A DNA stretch of 54,043 nucleotides, taken from CAUJIW01 sp963205175. Lineage in GTDB: Bacteria; Pseudomonadota; Alphaproteobacteria; Sphingomonadales; Sphingomonadaceae. The DNA lies in assembly GCA_041060555.1 (NCBI GenBank), contig JBEUDS010000024.1; one strand, 5' to 3'. The notes beneath the pieces are model-generated. The model made no database searches. It worked only from the letters and a program-made list of their open reading frames with translations, and was not told where the DNA came from. A program made the translations under genes and the position numbers. Numbering within the stretch: the stretch's first letter is position 1; each line of letters begins with the position of its first letter. Below, in pieces: positions 9,562 through 18,549 of the stretch.

Positions 9562-10701
9562 GTGAGCGAGCCATTGTCCCTGGGATTGCTGCCGGAAGGC
9601 CTGCGTGACGTGTTGCCGCCGCAGGCGGAAGCCGAGGCGCGGCTGCTGCGTGATCTGCTCGATCATCTGCGTGCCCACGGTTACGAGCGCGTGGGCACGC
9701 CGCTGATCGAGTTCGAGGCATCGTTGACCAGCGGTTTCGGCGCCGCCCGCGCCGCCGACCTGTTCCGCCTGACCGATCCGATCAGCCAGCGACCGCTGGC
9801 CGTCCGCTCCGACATCACCGGTCAGATCGCCCGTGTCGCGGCGACCCGCATGGCCCACTTCGCCCGACCGTTGCGGCTGTCCTATGCGGGCCCCGTGCTG
9901 CGCATCAAGGGCTCGCAGTTGCGGGCTGACCGCCAGTTCTCGCAGGCCGGTGCCGAATTGATCGGTACCGACAGCGCGGCTGCGGTGGCTGAAGTGGCCG
10001 GTCTGGCGATCAAGGGCCTGCTTGACCTTGGTCTTGAGGCTGTCGGTGTCGATTTTGTCCTGCCTGATCTCATCGGCCGTGTCGGCATCGCGCTCGGCAT
10101 GACGCAGGCGGAAATCGCGGCAGCGGCCGAGGCCCTGGACGCCAAGGATATCGCCACGGTGGCGGCCCTGCCTCATGCCACGGTGTTCTCCGCCCTGCTC
10201 AAGGCGGCGGGCGAGGTGCCGTCGGCGAAGGCGTTGCTCGCCGCGACCGAGGGCATGCCCGCCATCGTCGGTGATCGTATGGGGACACTGGCGGAGCTGG
10301 TGGCGGTGCTGCCGGTAGACCCGCGCCTGTCTCTCACTGTCGATCCTGGCGAGACGCGCGGCTTCGGCTATCAGACCTGGATCGGCTTTTCCCTGTTCGC
10401 CAAGGGTATTCGCGGCGAGGTGGGCCGTGGCGGCGCTTATGTCATCCGCCGACCGGACGGCAGTGAGGAGCCGGCGGTCGGCTTCTCGCTTTATCTCGAT
10501 GGTCTGGTCGAGGCCGGGCGCGGCGTGGAGGTTCGTCGCCGCATCATGGTGCCGTACGGCGCCAACTCGGACGTCGGGACCTGGCTGCGGGCGGAGGGCT
10601 GGGCCACGGTCGCCGCGCTGGAGGCGGGCGATATTCAGGCCCAGGCCAAGGATCAACGTTGCACCCACTATTGGGACGGAAAGACCATTCAACCCGTCTA
10701 G
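9562..10701 (+). CDS. hisZ: ATP phosphoribosyltransferase regulatory subunit
   Basis: A 379-residue paralogue of the histidyl-tRNA synthetase catalytic core that has no synthetase activity and partners short-form HisG in the first step of histidine synthesis. Class-II synthetase-like segments are visible: LLPEGLRDVLPPQAE at the start, DLFRLTDPISQRPLAVRSDIT (motif 2 area) and a C-terminal GRGGAY segment. The presence of hisZ implies a short HisG elsewhere. The start is GTG with ribosome site GGAAAGG. The serA-hisZ-purA order is common in Sphingomonadales (from memory, not checked). Confidence 0.93.
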   Translation: MSEPLSLGLLPEGLRDVLPPQAEAEARLLRDLLDHLRAHGYERVGTPLIEFEASLTSGFGAARAADLFRLTDPISQRPLAVRSDITGQIARVAATRMAHFARPLRLSYAGPVLRIKGSQLRADRQFSQAGAELIGTDSAAAVAEVAGLAIKGLLDLGLEAVGVDFVLPDLIGRVGIALGMTQAEIAAAAEALDAKDIATVAALPHATVFSALLKAAGEVPSAKALLAATEGMPAIVGDRMGTLAELVAVLPVDPRLSLTVDPGETRGFGYQTWIGFSLFAKGIRGEVGRGGAYVIRRPDGSEEPAVGFSLYLDGLVEAGRGVEVRRRIMVPYGANSDVGTWLRAEGWATVAALEAGDIQAQAKDQRCTHYWDGKTIQPV

Positions 10702-10803
10702 TCACGGGGCCCGCCACCTGCCCCGATGATGGTCGGTCATGCCCGGCCGTTCACCGGATGGCGGTGGCGCGCGGGCGCCGGCTGAAGGAAAGGAATACAA
10801 GTC

Positions 10804-12093
10804 ATGGCCAACGTCGTTGTGGTCGGCGCCCAGTGGGGTGACGAGGGCAAGGGCAAGATCGTCGACTGGCTGTCGGAGCGCGCCGACGTCGTCGCGCGGT
10901 TCCAGGGCGGTCACAATGCCGGCCATACACTGGTCATTGGCGACAAGACCTTCAAGCTGTCGCTGCTGCCCTCGGGCATCGTGCGCGGCACGCTGTCGGT
11001 GGTCGGCCATGGCGTGGTGCTCGATCCGTGGGCGCTGAAGGCCGAGGTCGAGAAAATCCGCGGGCAGGGAGTGGAGATTACGCCGGAGAACCTGCAGGTT
11101 TCCGAGCAGTGCCCGCTGATCCTGCCCTGCCATCGCGACCTCGACGCGTTGCGCGAGGACGCCAGCGGCAACGCCAAGATCGGCACCACCCGGCGCGGCA
11201 TCGGCCCTGCGTATGAGGACAAGGTGGGCCGGCGGGCGTTGCGGGTGTGTGACCTGGAAGACCTTGATGCGGCGTCGGGCCAGATCGACCGGCTGCTCGC
11301 CCACCACAACGCGCTGCGGGCGGGCTTCGGTCAGCCGCCGATCGATCGTGCGGCGCTGATTGCCGAACTGAAGGACATCGCGCCCTTCATCGCGCCGTTC
11401 GCGGCGCCGGTGTGGCAGACGCTCGACGAGGCGCGGGTCGGCGGCAAGCGCATCCTGTTCGAGGGTGCCCAGGGCATCCTGCTGGATGTCGATATGGGCA
11501 CATATCCCTTCGTCACCTCCTCCCAGACCGTGGCCGGCCAGGCGGCGACCGGCACCGGTCTCGGGCCGTCGGCATTGGGCTATGTGCTGGGCATCTGCAA
11601 GGCCTACACGACCCGCGTCGGCTCCGGGCCTTTCCCCACCGAGCAGGACAACGAGGTCGGCCGGCTGATCGGCGAACGTGGGCATGAGTTCGGCACCGTC
11701 ACTGGGCGGGCGCGCCGTTGCGGCTGGTTCGATGCTGTGCTGGTGCGCCAGTCGATCGCGGTTGGCGGTATCACCGGTCTGGCGCTGACCAAGCTCGACG
11801 TGCTCGACGGGCTGGACGAGGTGAAGATCTGCACCGGCTACATGCTGGACGGCAAGCCGATCGACCGGCTGCCGCCCCGCGCCAAGGATCAGGCCCGCGT
11901 CGAGCCGGTCTACGAGACCTTCGAGGGCTGGCGGGAATCGACCCAGGGCGCGCGCTCCTGGGCGCAGTTGCCGGCGCAGGCGATCAAGTACATCCGTCGT
12001 GTCGAGGAACTGGTCAACTGCCCGGTGGCCCTGGTGTCGACCTCGCCGGAGCGCGAGGACACCATTCTGGTGCGTGACCCGTTCGTTGACTGA
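10804..12093 (+). CDS. purA: Adenylosuccinate synthetase
   Basis: A 429-residue enzyme that uses GTP to join aspartate to IMP, the first committed step to AMP. The N-terminal P-loop QWGDEGKGKIVDWL, GGHNAGHT, the GTTRRGIGPAYEDK segment, GAQG near residue 220, the RVGSGPFPTE loop and the C-terminal guanine-binding SPERE region are all intact. The ATG has GGAAAGGAATACAAGTC upstream. It is about 100 nt from hisZ, probably the same transcript. It ends convergent with the DUF2293 gene over a short GCCGCC/GGCGGC stem. Confidence 0.97.
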   Translation: MANVVVVGAQWGDEGKGKIVDWLSERADVVARFQGGHNAGHTLVIGDKTFKLSLLPSGIVRGTLSVVGHGVVLDPWALKAEVEKIRGQGVEITPENLQVSEQCPLILPCHRDLDALREDASGNAKIGTTRRGIGPAYEDKVGRRALRVCDLEDLDAASGQIDRLLAHHNALRAGFGQPPIDRAALIAELKDIAPFIAPFAAPVWQTLDEARVGGKRILFEGAQGILLDVDMGTYPFVTSSQTVAGQAATGTGLGPSALGYVLGICKAYTTRVGSGPFPTEQDNEVGRLIGERGHEFGTVTGRARRCGWFDAVLVRQSIAVGGITGLALTKLDVLDGLDEVKICTGYMLDGKPIDRLPPRAKDQARVEPVYETFEGWRESTQGARSWAQLPAQAIKYIRRVEELVNCPVALVSTSPEREDTILVRDPFVD

Positions 12094-12108
12094 CAGCGCC
12101 GCCGCCGC

Positions 12109-12393
12109 TCACATGGCGGCGTGTCGCCACTCGGCCAGCCACTCCGCGACCTCCTCCTCGACGGCGATCCGCGCTTCGTCGCGGGTCAGGCCGTGCTTCT
12201 GCATCAGCCTGTCGTAATCGGTGAGCTGATGGCGGATGACGGCGCGCGCCATCTCCTCGACCGCCTTGTGTTCCAGGGCCGGTGGACACGGGGTTGCGGC
12301 GAGGCGCCGGACAATCTCGTCCCGATAAAGCCCCGGACAGCGGGGCAGGCGGATGCGCACCAGCGCCGCAAGGCGCGCGCGGGTCGCGCTCAT
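12109..12393 (-). CDS. Small DUF2293-like protein
   Basis: A 94-residue cytoplasmic protein of unknown role. The C-terminal half, IRHQLTDYDRLMQKHGLTRD followed by EARIAV, fits the conserved RHxxTxYDxLL...R..AR pattern of DUF2293; the N-terminal half (RLPRCPGLYRDEI) fits the family's short first helix. The assignment is from memory of the pattern. Its ATG overlaps the stop of the MgtC-like gene by four nt, so the two are translationally coupled. Confidence 0.7.
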   Translation of the reverse strand: MSATRARLAALVRIRLPRCPGLYRDEIVRRLAATPCPPALEHKAVEEMARAVIRHQLTDYDRLMQKHGLTRDEARIAVEEEVAEWLAEWRHAAM

Positions 12394-13670
12394 GCGCCGA
12401 GTAGCATGAAAGCGATGCCGCCGCAGACCAGCATCGCGGTGAAGCCGCCGGTGGCCAGCAGGCCTGCCCGGCGCTCGGCGAGGGTGACCGCGATGCCGGC
12501 CTTGACCAGGGTATTGATGGCGACCGCCAGGCAGATGGCGGCGTTCAGCACGTCGTAGTGCTGTTCAGTGCGGGCAAGCTTGCCGACCGACAGCACCACT
12601 GAGTCGACATCGGCCAGCGCGGTGAAGGCCGCGACGGCGAACAGCCCGCTTTCGCCGTAATTGTCGACCGCCCAGCGCGCGGCAACCATGACCACCGTAA
12701 GGAACGCCGCGAAGAGCAGGGCGGGCTTGAGGGCGAGCGGGTTGCCCTGCTCAAGTGGCTTCGCATCGCGATCATCGGACCTTCGGCGCCAGTAAATGGC
12801 GGCACAGATCAGGCCCGCCAGCGCCGCTGCCACCATGGTCGGCATCAACCGGGCCGACAGGGAGGGCGCCGTCACACCGGCAAGAATGATGACACGGACG
12901 AACATGATGGTGGAGGCCAGCAGAATGCCCGCCGCGATCACCGTTGGCGGCTGTGCGGCTGCGCGGGAGCGCTCCGACAACGCGTAGGTGGCGCCGGTCG
13001 AGGAGATCAGCCCGCCCAGGCCCGCCGTCAGCATCAGCCCCAGTCGCGGTCCGAACCGGCGGATCGCCCAGTAGCCGATGAACGACAGTCCAGAGAGCAG
13101 CACGACGGCCAGGCCGATCTCGAACGGATTGAGCGCGTTGTACGGGCCGAGGTTGCGATTGGGCAGAACAGGCAGGATGACTACCGCGATCAGCAGAAAG
13201 CGCAGCGTCGACTCCAGCTCGACGGCGGTGAGGCTCTTCAGCCACCCGTGCAGTTCGTCGCGCAGGGACAGCAGCAGGGCGGCGACGACTCCCGCGGCCG
13301 CCGCAGGTAGCGGATGCCCAGCGGTCGCCAGGGCGCCAATGCACGCGGTCAGGACGCCGGCGATCGCCGTGGTGGCGCTGGCATGCGTTTCGTCACGCAC
13401 GTGGGCGGCGTATCCCACCGCCATGACAATGGCGACGGCCAGCAATGCCGCCGGAATGGCCCAGGCCTGCCCCTGCATCAGACCCGCGGCGCCGCCGATG
13501 GCACCGATCAGGCCAAAGGTGCGGATACCCGCGACCCGACTGCCCGGCTCGGCCGCGCGCTGACGCCAGCCGCGTTCGACGCCGATCAGCAGGCCGATAG
13601 CCAGTGCCAGCGCAAAATCGCGGTATACAATCAATTCCTGCACGGCAGTCTCCCCAAGACTGCACAGCAT
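12390..13670 (-). CDS. MgtC/SapB-family membrane protein with DUF4010
   Basis: 426 residues. The N-terminal MgtC/SapB domain carries LAIGLLIGVERGWRQR, where the charged ER pair in the membrane is typical. Several predicted membrane helices follow, and the C-terminal half matches the DUF4010 type (STGATYALSERSRA, DVDSVVLSVGKLA). It is an inner membrane protein with about 12 hydrophobic segments. Family members are linked to magnesium stress and virulence, but this two-domain form has no defined function. An alternative start lies at GTG near residue 10. It is first in a pair with the DUF2293 gene. Confidence 0.85.
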   Translation of the reverse strand: MLCSLGETAVQELIVYRDFALALAIGLLIGVERGWRQRAAEPGSRVAGIRTFGLIGAIGGAAGLMQGQAWAIPAALLAVAIVMAVGYAAHVRDETHASATTAIAGVLTACIGALATAGHPLPAAAAGVVAALLLSLRDELHGWLKSLTAVELESTLRFLLIAVVILPVLPNRNLGPYNALNPFEIGLAVVLLSGLSFIGYWAIRRFGPRLGLMLTAGLGGLISSTGATYALSERSRAAAQPPTVIAAGILLASTIMFVRVIILAGVTAPSLSARLMPTMVAAALAGLICAAIYWRRRSDDRDAKPLEQGNPLALKPALLFAAFLTVVMVAARWAVDNYGESGLFAVAAFTALADVDSVVLSVGKLARTEQHYDVLNAAICLAVAINTLVKAGIAVTLAERRAGLLATGGFTAMLVCGGIAFMLLGA

Positions 13671-13726
13671 AGCCGGTTGTCGGCCCGATGCCAGCGCGCG
13701 CGTCGCAGCGGTGTGCCGATGCCGGC

Positions 13727-14710
13727 TCAGGGGAGCAGGACGGCGGCGCCTGCCAGCCTGCCGGCGCGAAGGTCATCAAGAGCCTGATTGGCCTGCGCGA
13801 GCGGATAGGGGATGGCATGCGTGGCGACGGGCACCTGGGGTGCCAGGGCGAGGAACTCTTCGGCGTCGCGTCGGGTGAGATTGGCCACGGACAGAATCTG
13901 TCGCTCCTCCCAGAGGATGCGGTAGGGGAAGCTCGGGATGTCGCTCATGTGGATGCCGGCGGCGACTACCTTGCCGCCTTTGCGCACGGCGCGCAGTGCC
14001 GCGGGGATCAGGCTTCCGACGGGGGCGAAGATGAGTGCGGCGTCCAGTAACTCCGGTGGCGTCTCGTCTGAGCCGCCGGCCCACCGGCAGCCCAGCGAAC
14101 GGGCGAAGTCCTGCGCCTGGATGTCGCCAGGGCGCGTGAAGGCGTGGACGTGGCGGCCCTGCCAGCGCGCGACCTGGGCGATCAGGTGGGCGGCGGCGCC
14201 GAAGCCGTAGAGACCCAGCGTCTTGGCCTCGTCCGCCATGCGCAGGGCACGATAGCCGATCAGGCCGGCGCACAGCAGCGGCGCGGCGGTGACGTCATCG
14301 TAGCTGTCGGGCAGGGCGAAGCAATAGTGCGCGTCCGCCACGCAATAGTCGGCGTAGCCGCCATCGATCTGATAGCCGGTGAAGCGCGGGTCGTCGCACA
14401 GGTTTTCGTGATCGCTGAGGCAGTAGCCGCAATGGCCGCAGGTGTGGCCGAGCCACGGCACGCCGACGCGCTGGCCCAAGCGCAGGCTGACCACGCCGGT
14501 TCCCAGCTGCTCGACACGCCCGACGATCTCGTGACCGGGGACAATGGGCAGCTTACCTTCAGTGAGGTCGCCATCGACCACGTGCAGATCGGTACGGCAG
14601 ACGCCACAGGCCGACACCCGCAGCAATACCTGCCCTGGCCCCGGCTTCGGCGTCTCGCGCTCGACAAGGCGTAGCGGCTGCCCCGGGCGGTCGAGAACCA
14701 TGGCGCGCAT
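13727..14710 (-). CDS. Zinc-dependent alcohol dehydrogenase family protein
   Basis: A 327-residue medium-chain dehydrogenase. The catalytic zinc site is seen in ACGVCRTDLHVVDGDL and PGHEIVG; the structural zinc cysteines are in CGHCGYCLSDHENLC. The coenzyme domain has GLYGFGAAAHLIAQVARWQG, a degenerate GxGxxG. It resembles the AdhA-type enzymes that oxidise short alcohols, but the substrate is unknown. It is transcribed alone and is divergent from the cytochrome c gene across 164 nt. A link to electron flow through that cytochrome is possible but unproven. Confidence 0.9.
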   Translation of the reverse strand: MRAMVLDRPGQPLRLVERETPKPGPGQVLLRVSACGVCRTDLHVVDGDLTEGKLPIVPGHEIVGRVEQLGTGVVSLRLGQRVGVPWLGHTCGHCGYCLSDHENLCDDPRFTGYQIDGGYADYCVADAHYCFALPDSYDDVTAAPLLCAGLIGYRALRMADEAKTLGLYGFGAAAHLIAQVARWQGRHVHAFTRPGDIQAQDFARSLGCRWAGGSDETPPELLDAALIFAPVGSLIPAALRAVRKGGKVVAAGIHMSDIPSFPYRILWEERQILSVANLTRRDAEEFLALAPQVPVATHAIPYPLAQANQALDDLRAGRLAGAAVLLP

Positions 14711-14874
14711 GGCGGAGGCTCCTGATCAGATGGCCACTGTCGTCAGCTTGGCATCTTTTCCGGCCCCTCGCCATGGCCAGTTTGACGCGGCCCCCTGTGA
14801 CATCGAGACCGATTGCTTCCTGGCGGCCTGCGTGATTGAAGAGCCTGTTTCAACTCATCCCCCGAGGAGGTTTT

Positions 14875-15255
14875 ATGCGTACCTGGATGGGCGTGCTGAC
14901 CTTGGCCGCCGTGATCACGATGACATCGGGCGCTCATGCGGCCGGTGACGCAGCCAATGGCGCCAAGTTGTTCAAGACCAAGCTGTGCGCGAGCTGTCAT
15001 ACCTTGAAGCCGGAGAAGAACATGACCGGCCCATCTCTGGCGGGCGTATTTGGCCGGCAGGTCGGCACGGCCGCGAAGTTCAAGTTCTCGCCCGACTACG
15101 CCAAGTCCAAGGCGAAGTGGGACGAGAAGACGCTGGACGCCTATCTCACTGATCCCAAAAAGATGTTCGCGTCGTCGCGGATGACGGTCAAGGTGCCCAA
15201 CGCGAAGGATCGTGCCGACCTGATCGCCTATCTCAAGACCAATCCGACCCAGTAA
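14875..15255 (+). CDS. Secreted class-I cytochrome c
   Basis: A 126-residue periplasmic monoheme cytochrome. The signal peptide is cut near AHA-AGD (residue 22-23). CASCH at 38-42 binds heme, and Met103 in SSRMTVKVPN is the likely sixth ligand. It resembles small cytochromes of the c550/c552 type that shuttle electrons to oxidases or from dehydrogenases. AGGAGG stands 7 nt before the ATG, one of the best ribosome sites in the window, so it is probably well expressed. A GC hairpin follows the gene. Confidence 0.92.
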   Translation: MRTWMGVLTLAAVITMTSGAHAAGDAANGAKLFKTKLCASCHTLKPEKNMTGPSLAGVFGRQVGTAAKFKFSPDYAKSKAKWDEKTLDAYLTDPKKMFASSRMTVKVPNAKDRADLIAYLKTNPTQ

Positions 15256-15267
15256 GCGGCCTCAGCG

Positions 15268-15301
15268 TCCGCCCGGTCCGGCCTTTGCCGCGCCGGGCGG
15301 A
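15268..15301 (+). terminator. Hairpin after the cytochrome gene
   Basis: TCCGCCCGG pairs perfectly with CCGGGCGGA across a 16-nt loop, starting 13 nt after the cytochrome stop. It lacks a run of T, so termination is inferred from position and stem strength. Confidence 0.5.
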
Positions 15302-15387
15302 TGCGACAGTTGCCGGTCGGCGCGATTCAGCTAAGCTACGCCCCTTATCAATGCCTGATTTCAAGGCAGTCTATCAGGGAGGCGTTT

Positions 15388-16365
15388 GTGAAAGCTGTTG
15401 TTTGTGAGGCCTTCGGGCCGCCGGAGAGTCTTGTTCTGCGCGACATGCCGGTGCCAGAAGTGGCGCCTGGAACCGTGCGCATCCGGGTCCATGCCGCTGG
15501 CGTCAATTTTCCAGATACCCTGATCATCCAGGGCAAGTACCAGTTCAAGCCGCCGTTTCCGTTCTCGCCGGGCGGCGAGGTCGCGGGCGTCGTCGATGCG
15601 GTGGGCGAGGGCGTCAGTCACGTCCGGCCGGGCGATCGGGTGATCGGCATGACCCTGTCAGGCGGGTTCGCCGAACAGGTGGTGGTGCCGGGCGCCAACT
15701 GCTTCGTGATTCCGGATGCCATGCCGTTCGAGGTGGCGGCGGGTTTCACCATGACCTATGGCACGTCCCATCATGCGCTCAAGCAGCGCGCCCGCCTGCA
15801 ACCGGGTGAGACTGTGCTGGTGCTGGGTGCGGCCGGCGGTGTCGGCCTGGCGGCGGTGGAGCTGGCCAAGGTGATGGGGGCGGAAGTGATTGCCGCCGCC
15901 TCCACCGACGAGAAGCTCGAACTGGCCAAGCAGTATGGTGCCGATTTCACCATCAACTATTCCACCGTGGATTTGCGCGAGGGCATCAAGCTGGTCACCA
16001 ACGGTCGCGGCGTTGATGTGATCTACGACCCGGTCGGGGCTGATTTCGCGGAGCCGGCCTTCCGCTCCATGGCCTGGAACGGACGCTACCTGGTGATCGG
16101 CTTTGCCGGTGGTCCAATTCCGTCGCTGCCGCTCAACCTGCCGCTGCTGAAAGGCGCGGCCATTGTCGGCGTGTTCTGGGGCGACTTCACCCGACGGGAA
16201 CCCGATGTCCATATGGCGAACATGCGTGAGCTGCTGGGCTGGTACGCCGAGGGCAAGCTCAAGCCGCACGTCAGCCAGACCTTTCCGCTGGAGCGGGCGC
16301 CGGAGGCGATCCGCTGGCTGATGGGGCGTCAGGCGCAGGGCAAGGTGGTCGTCACCGTCTCCTGA
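15388..16365 (+). CDS. NADPH:quinone oxidoreductase-like MDR protein
   Basis: A 325-residue zinc-free medium-chain reductase of the quinone oxidoreductase family. The catalytic domain has VNFPDTLIIQGKYQFKPPFPF and the Rossmann domain VLGAAGGVGLAAVELAKVMG, typical of QOR and related acyl-CoA or enoyl reductases. There are no zinc-binding cysteines. GTG is chosen as start because AGGGAGG lies 6 nt upstream and the family begins VKAVVCEAFG. Substrate cannot be predicted. It is a single gene, convergent with the next. Confidence 0.9.
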   Translation: MKAVVCEAFGPPESLVLRDMPVPEVAPGTVRIRVHAAGVNFPDTLIIQGKYQFKPPFPFSPGGEVAGVVDAVGEGVSHVRPGDRVIGMTLSGGFAEQVVVPGANCFVIPDAMPFEVAAGFTMTYGTSHHALKQRARLQPGETVLVLGAAGGVGLAAVELAKVMGAEVIAAASTDEKLELAKQYGADFTINYSTVDLREGIKLVTNGRGVDVIYDPVGADFAEPAFRSMAWNGRYLVIGFAGGPIPSLPLNLPLLKGAAIVGVFWGDFTRREPDVHMANMRELLGWYAEGKLKPHVSQTFPLERAPEAIRWLMGRQAQGKVVVTVS

Positions 16366-16390
16366 TCGCGGCGTGAATGAATGTTGAGCC

Positions 16391-16423
16391 GGCGCGCGGC
16401 GGTCCTACCAGGTCTGCCGCGCG
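16391..16423. terminator. Convergent hairpin
   Basis: CGCGCGGC pairs with GCCGCGCG over a 15-nt loop, between the quinone reductase-like gene and the minus-strand secreted protein. It overlaps the last codons of the latter. No T tract. Confidence 0.4.
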
Positions 16424-16827
16424 TCGCAGCGCTGGCGCATGGCGTCGAGATCCCGCCACATCGGCCGCAGGTCGGTCTTGGAGAAGCCGTGGGCGCGGGT
16501 CAGCTCGTCCTCGGCGGCGCGCTTGGCGCTGAGCAGCCGGTCGCTATTGCCCGGGCCGTACAGGCTGGCGAAATACAGCGACACCATCGCCGTGGAGGCG
16601 CCGAAGTAGAGTTTCGGCGTGAATTGCTGGCGGGCGGAGCGTCGCAGGCAGTCGCAGGCGGGATTGACTACATAGTCCTTGGTGCACAGCCGTTTGAAAG
16701 TGTCGTCCGCGCGCGCGACGTAGCTGGCTTCGGCGACGCCCTGGCTTGCCTGGGCCCTGGCTGGAGAGGTCAGCAGCGCCGTGGTCATTGCCAGCGACGC
16801 CAGTACATGGAATGGCATTCTGCTCAT
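16405..16827 (-). CDS. Small secreted protein, unknown function
   Basis: 140 residues with a Sec signal peptide (MSRMPFHVLASLAMTTALL..ARAQA, cut near residue 26). The mature part is about 115 residues, mostly helical, with four cysteines (LCTKDY, PACDCL, QRCDA) that could form two disulphides in the periplasm. No family was recognised. Codon use and composition match the neighbours, so it is likely a real gene. It is transcribed alone, about 100 nt from the SDR gene. Confidence 0.65.
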   Translation of the reverse strand: MSRMPFHVLASLAMTTALLTSPARAQASQGVAEASYVARADDTFKRLCTKDYVVNPACDCLRRSARQQFTPKLYFGASTAMVSLYFASLYGPGNSDRLLSAKRAAEDELTRAHGFSKTDLRPMWRDLDAMRQRCDARQTW

Positions 16828-16924
16828 CGCCTCGTCCTACGGGACGACGGTTTAACCGCGACTTACGGCAAAGGGTTAACCGAGAGGCAGCATGGCGTCG
16901 GCGCCGGCGTCGGGAGGCGGTGGC

Positions 16925-17686
16925 TCAGCGCACGTAGCTGGCGCCGTTGGCATCCAGTGTGGCGCCGGTCAGCGATGCGGGGGCTTCCGAAGCCAGCCAG
17001 GCGACGATCTGGCCGATCTCCTCCGGCGTCGCCATCCGGCCCAGCGGAATGTCGCCGCTGGCCGACGCCTCGCCATAGGTCTGCACCCATTCCTCGGCCA
17101 TGTCGGTCCGGGTGAAGCCGGGGGCCACATTGAACGCGAGGATGTGATCGCGGGCGTAGGCGCGGGCGATCGACTTGGTGATGGCCGCCTGGCCGGCCTT
17201 GGAGGCCGCATAGTGCATGTATTGCGGCTGGTCGCCACGATGCACCGCGCGGCTGGTCAGGGTGATGATGCGGCCGCCACCGTTGAGCTGGAAGTGGGGC
17301 ACCGCTTCCTTGCAGAAGTCGGCGGTGGCGACGACGTTGATCTGCAGGGTATTGGCCCAGTCGGAGCCCCACTGCTCCCATTCGGCTTCAATGCCGCTGG
17401 GGTAGGAGATGGCGGCGTTGTTCACCAGTACATCGATGCGGCCTTCCGGCGAGGCAGCCACTGCCTGATCCCATATCCGGCGCGCCGCCTGCAGCGCGCG
17501 CAGGTCGCCATGAACGATGGCGCCCTGACCGCCGATGGCCTTGAGCAGGGCTTCGGCGGCATCGCGGCGATGGCCGTAATGAATGATGGGAAAGCCGCCA
17601 CCATGGGCGACCGCCTTGACGATGGCGGCGCCAATGCCGCGCGACCCGCCGGTTACCAGCACTGCCTTGCCGATCAATTGCGCCAT
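16925..17686 (-). CDS. SDR-family oxidoreductase
   Basis: 253 residues. It is a classical short-chain dehydrogenase: TGGSRGIGAAIV near residues 11-22 binds the cofactor, VNNAAIS is the NNAG-type motif, and YAASK holds the catalytic Tyr and Lys. The C-terminal TLDANGASYVR fits the FabG-like end. NADPH use and 3-oxoacyl or ketone reduction are plausible, but the substrate is not predictable. The start MAQLIGKAVLV is preferred, with GAGGGTGG 4 nt upstream; longer in-frame starts add a tail that does not look like SDR. Confidence 0.9.
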   Translation of the reverse strand: MAQLIGKAVLVTGGSRGIGAAIVKAVAHGGGFPIIHYGHRRDAAEALLKAIGGQGAIVHGDLRALQAARRIWDQAVAASPEGRIDVLVNNAAISYPSGIEAEWEQWGSDWANTLQINVVATADFCKEAVPHFQLNGGGRIITLTSRAVHRGDQPQYMHYAASKAGQAAITKSIARAYARDHILAFNVAPGFTRTDMAEEWVQTYGEASASGDIPLGRMATPEEIGQIVAWLASEAPASLTGATLDANGASYVR

Positions 17687-17769
17687 GGCCACCCTCGTTG
17701 ACATTTCAGGCTTGCTGTCGCGATCTAGCCCGGTCCGGGGCATGGCGTCCAGCGAAAGCACCAGGACGT

Positions 17770-18477
17770 TCAGGCTGGCGCGAAGGTGAGGACCAGGGCG
17801 TCGCGCCATCCGGCGCGGTCAGGGTCGGAAGGGCGGATCGACGAAGTGGCATGGCGCAGCCGGCGGTCGTCCAGCAGCAGCGCGTCGCCGGGCTGCATGA
17901 GCGTGAAGCGGGCCAGTGGCCTTGCGTCGTTGTCCGCGATCAGTGTTTCGCCTCCGGTGATGTTGTGCCGGGCCACCAGCATGATGAACACCCAATGGCG
18001 GCCGTCGCGATGGAGGCCCTCCGGGGTCGGCTGGCCTTCGGCATCGGGCGTGGCGAGAATACGGAACTGGTGTGCCTCCACATCCCAACTGAGGGCTGGT
18101 GTGTTTGCCGACCGCGTGTCCAGCATGGTCTGCAGGCCCAGCGCTGCCTGCACCAGCGGCGTGGCGGTAGCACTTTGGGCTGTCATGGGTTCGAACCAGC
18201 GGGCGATGCCGCCGTTGAGCGGGTTGAATGCCAGTTCCTGGTAATGGGCCTTGTGCGGCAGGCGCGTCAGTCCCCGTGCATCGAGCCGGAAGGCGCCGTA
18301 GCGCCGCTGGCGATAGCGGCCGCCATCGCCCATGTAGGCGTCGAGGGCAAGGTCGTCCCAACTGCGCGCGAACGCCTGCCAGGCCGGTGTACTCGTATCC
18401 TGCCACGGCTGGTTGGTCAGACGTACGAACGCCGCGGGGGGACAGGTTGTCGATGTGAGCGTTGCTGGCGAGGACAT
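17770..18477 (-). CDS. PF10014-type Fe(II)/2-oxoglutarate dioxygenase
   Basis: 235 residues. GLHRDGRHWVFIMLVARHN gives the HxD pair of the iron site; the distal His is in RRLRHATSSI and the 2-oxoglutarate Arg in GWRDALVLTF. This is the pattern of the 2OG-Fe_Oxy_2 family, whose characterised members (for example the L-isoleucine 4-hydroxylase of Bacillus thuringiensis) hydroxylate free aliphatic amino acids. The substrate here is unknown. The chosen ATG overlaps the end of a 16-bp operator-like site; no Shine-Dalgarno is visible, and an ATG 33 nt upstream is the alternative. Regulation by the nearby MocR protein is inferred from the shared site. Confidence 0.85.
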   Translation of the reverse strand: MSSPATLTSTTCPPAAFVRLTNQPWQDTSTPAWQAFARSWDDLALDAYMGDGGRYRQRRYGAFRLDARGLTRLPHKAHYQELAFNPLNGGIARWFEPMTAQSATATPLVQAALGLQTMLDTRSANTPALSWDVEAHQFRILATPDAEGQPTPEGLHRDGRHWVFIMLVARHNITGGETLIADNDARPLARFTLMQPGDALLLDDRRLRHATSSIRPSDPDRAGWRDALVLTFAPA

Positions 18478-18491
18478 TGTATCATGACAAT
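18476..18491. promoter_or_regulatory. Operator-like site, copy 1 (dioxygenase promoter)
   Basis: Read on the minus strand it is ATTGTCATGATACAAT, arms ATTGT/ACAAT around six bases. With flanks, 16 of 19 positions match the site before the MocR/LysE genes at 20832-20850. It touches the start codon of the dioxygenase gene, where a bound repressor would block expression. Binding by the MocR-type protein is inference. Confidence 0.7.
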
Positions 18492-18510
18492 ATGGTGATT
18501 GACTGACCAT

Positions 18511-18530
18511 CGCATGATTACAATCATGCG
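18511..18530. promoter_or_regulatory. 20-bp inverted repeat in divergent promoter
   Basis: CGCATGATT and AATCATGCG are perfect complements separated by AC. It lies between the dioxygenase and isomerase genes, just upstream of the isomerase ribosome site. It may be a second operator; it is a different sequence from the ATTGT...ACAAT site, though it also contains ATTACAAT. Confidence 0.6.
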
Positions 18531-18549
18531 CGGGAAGAGGGCAAGGCAT

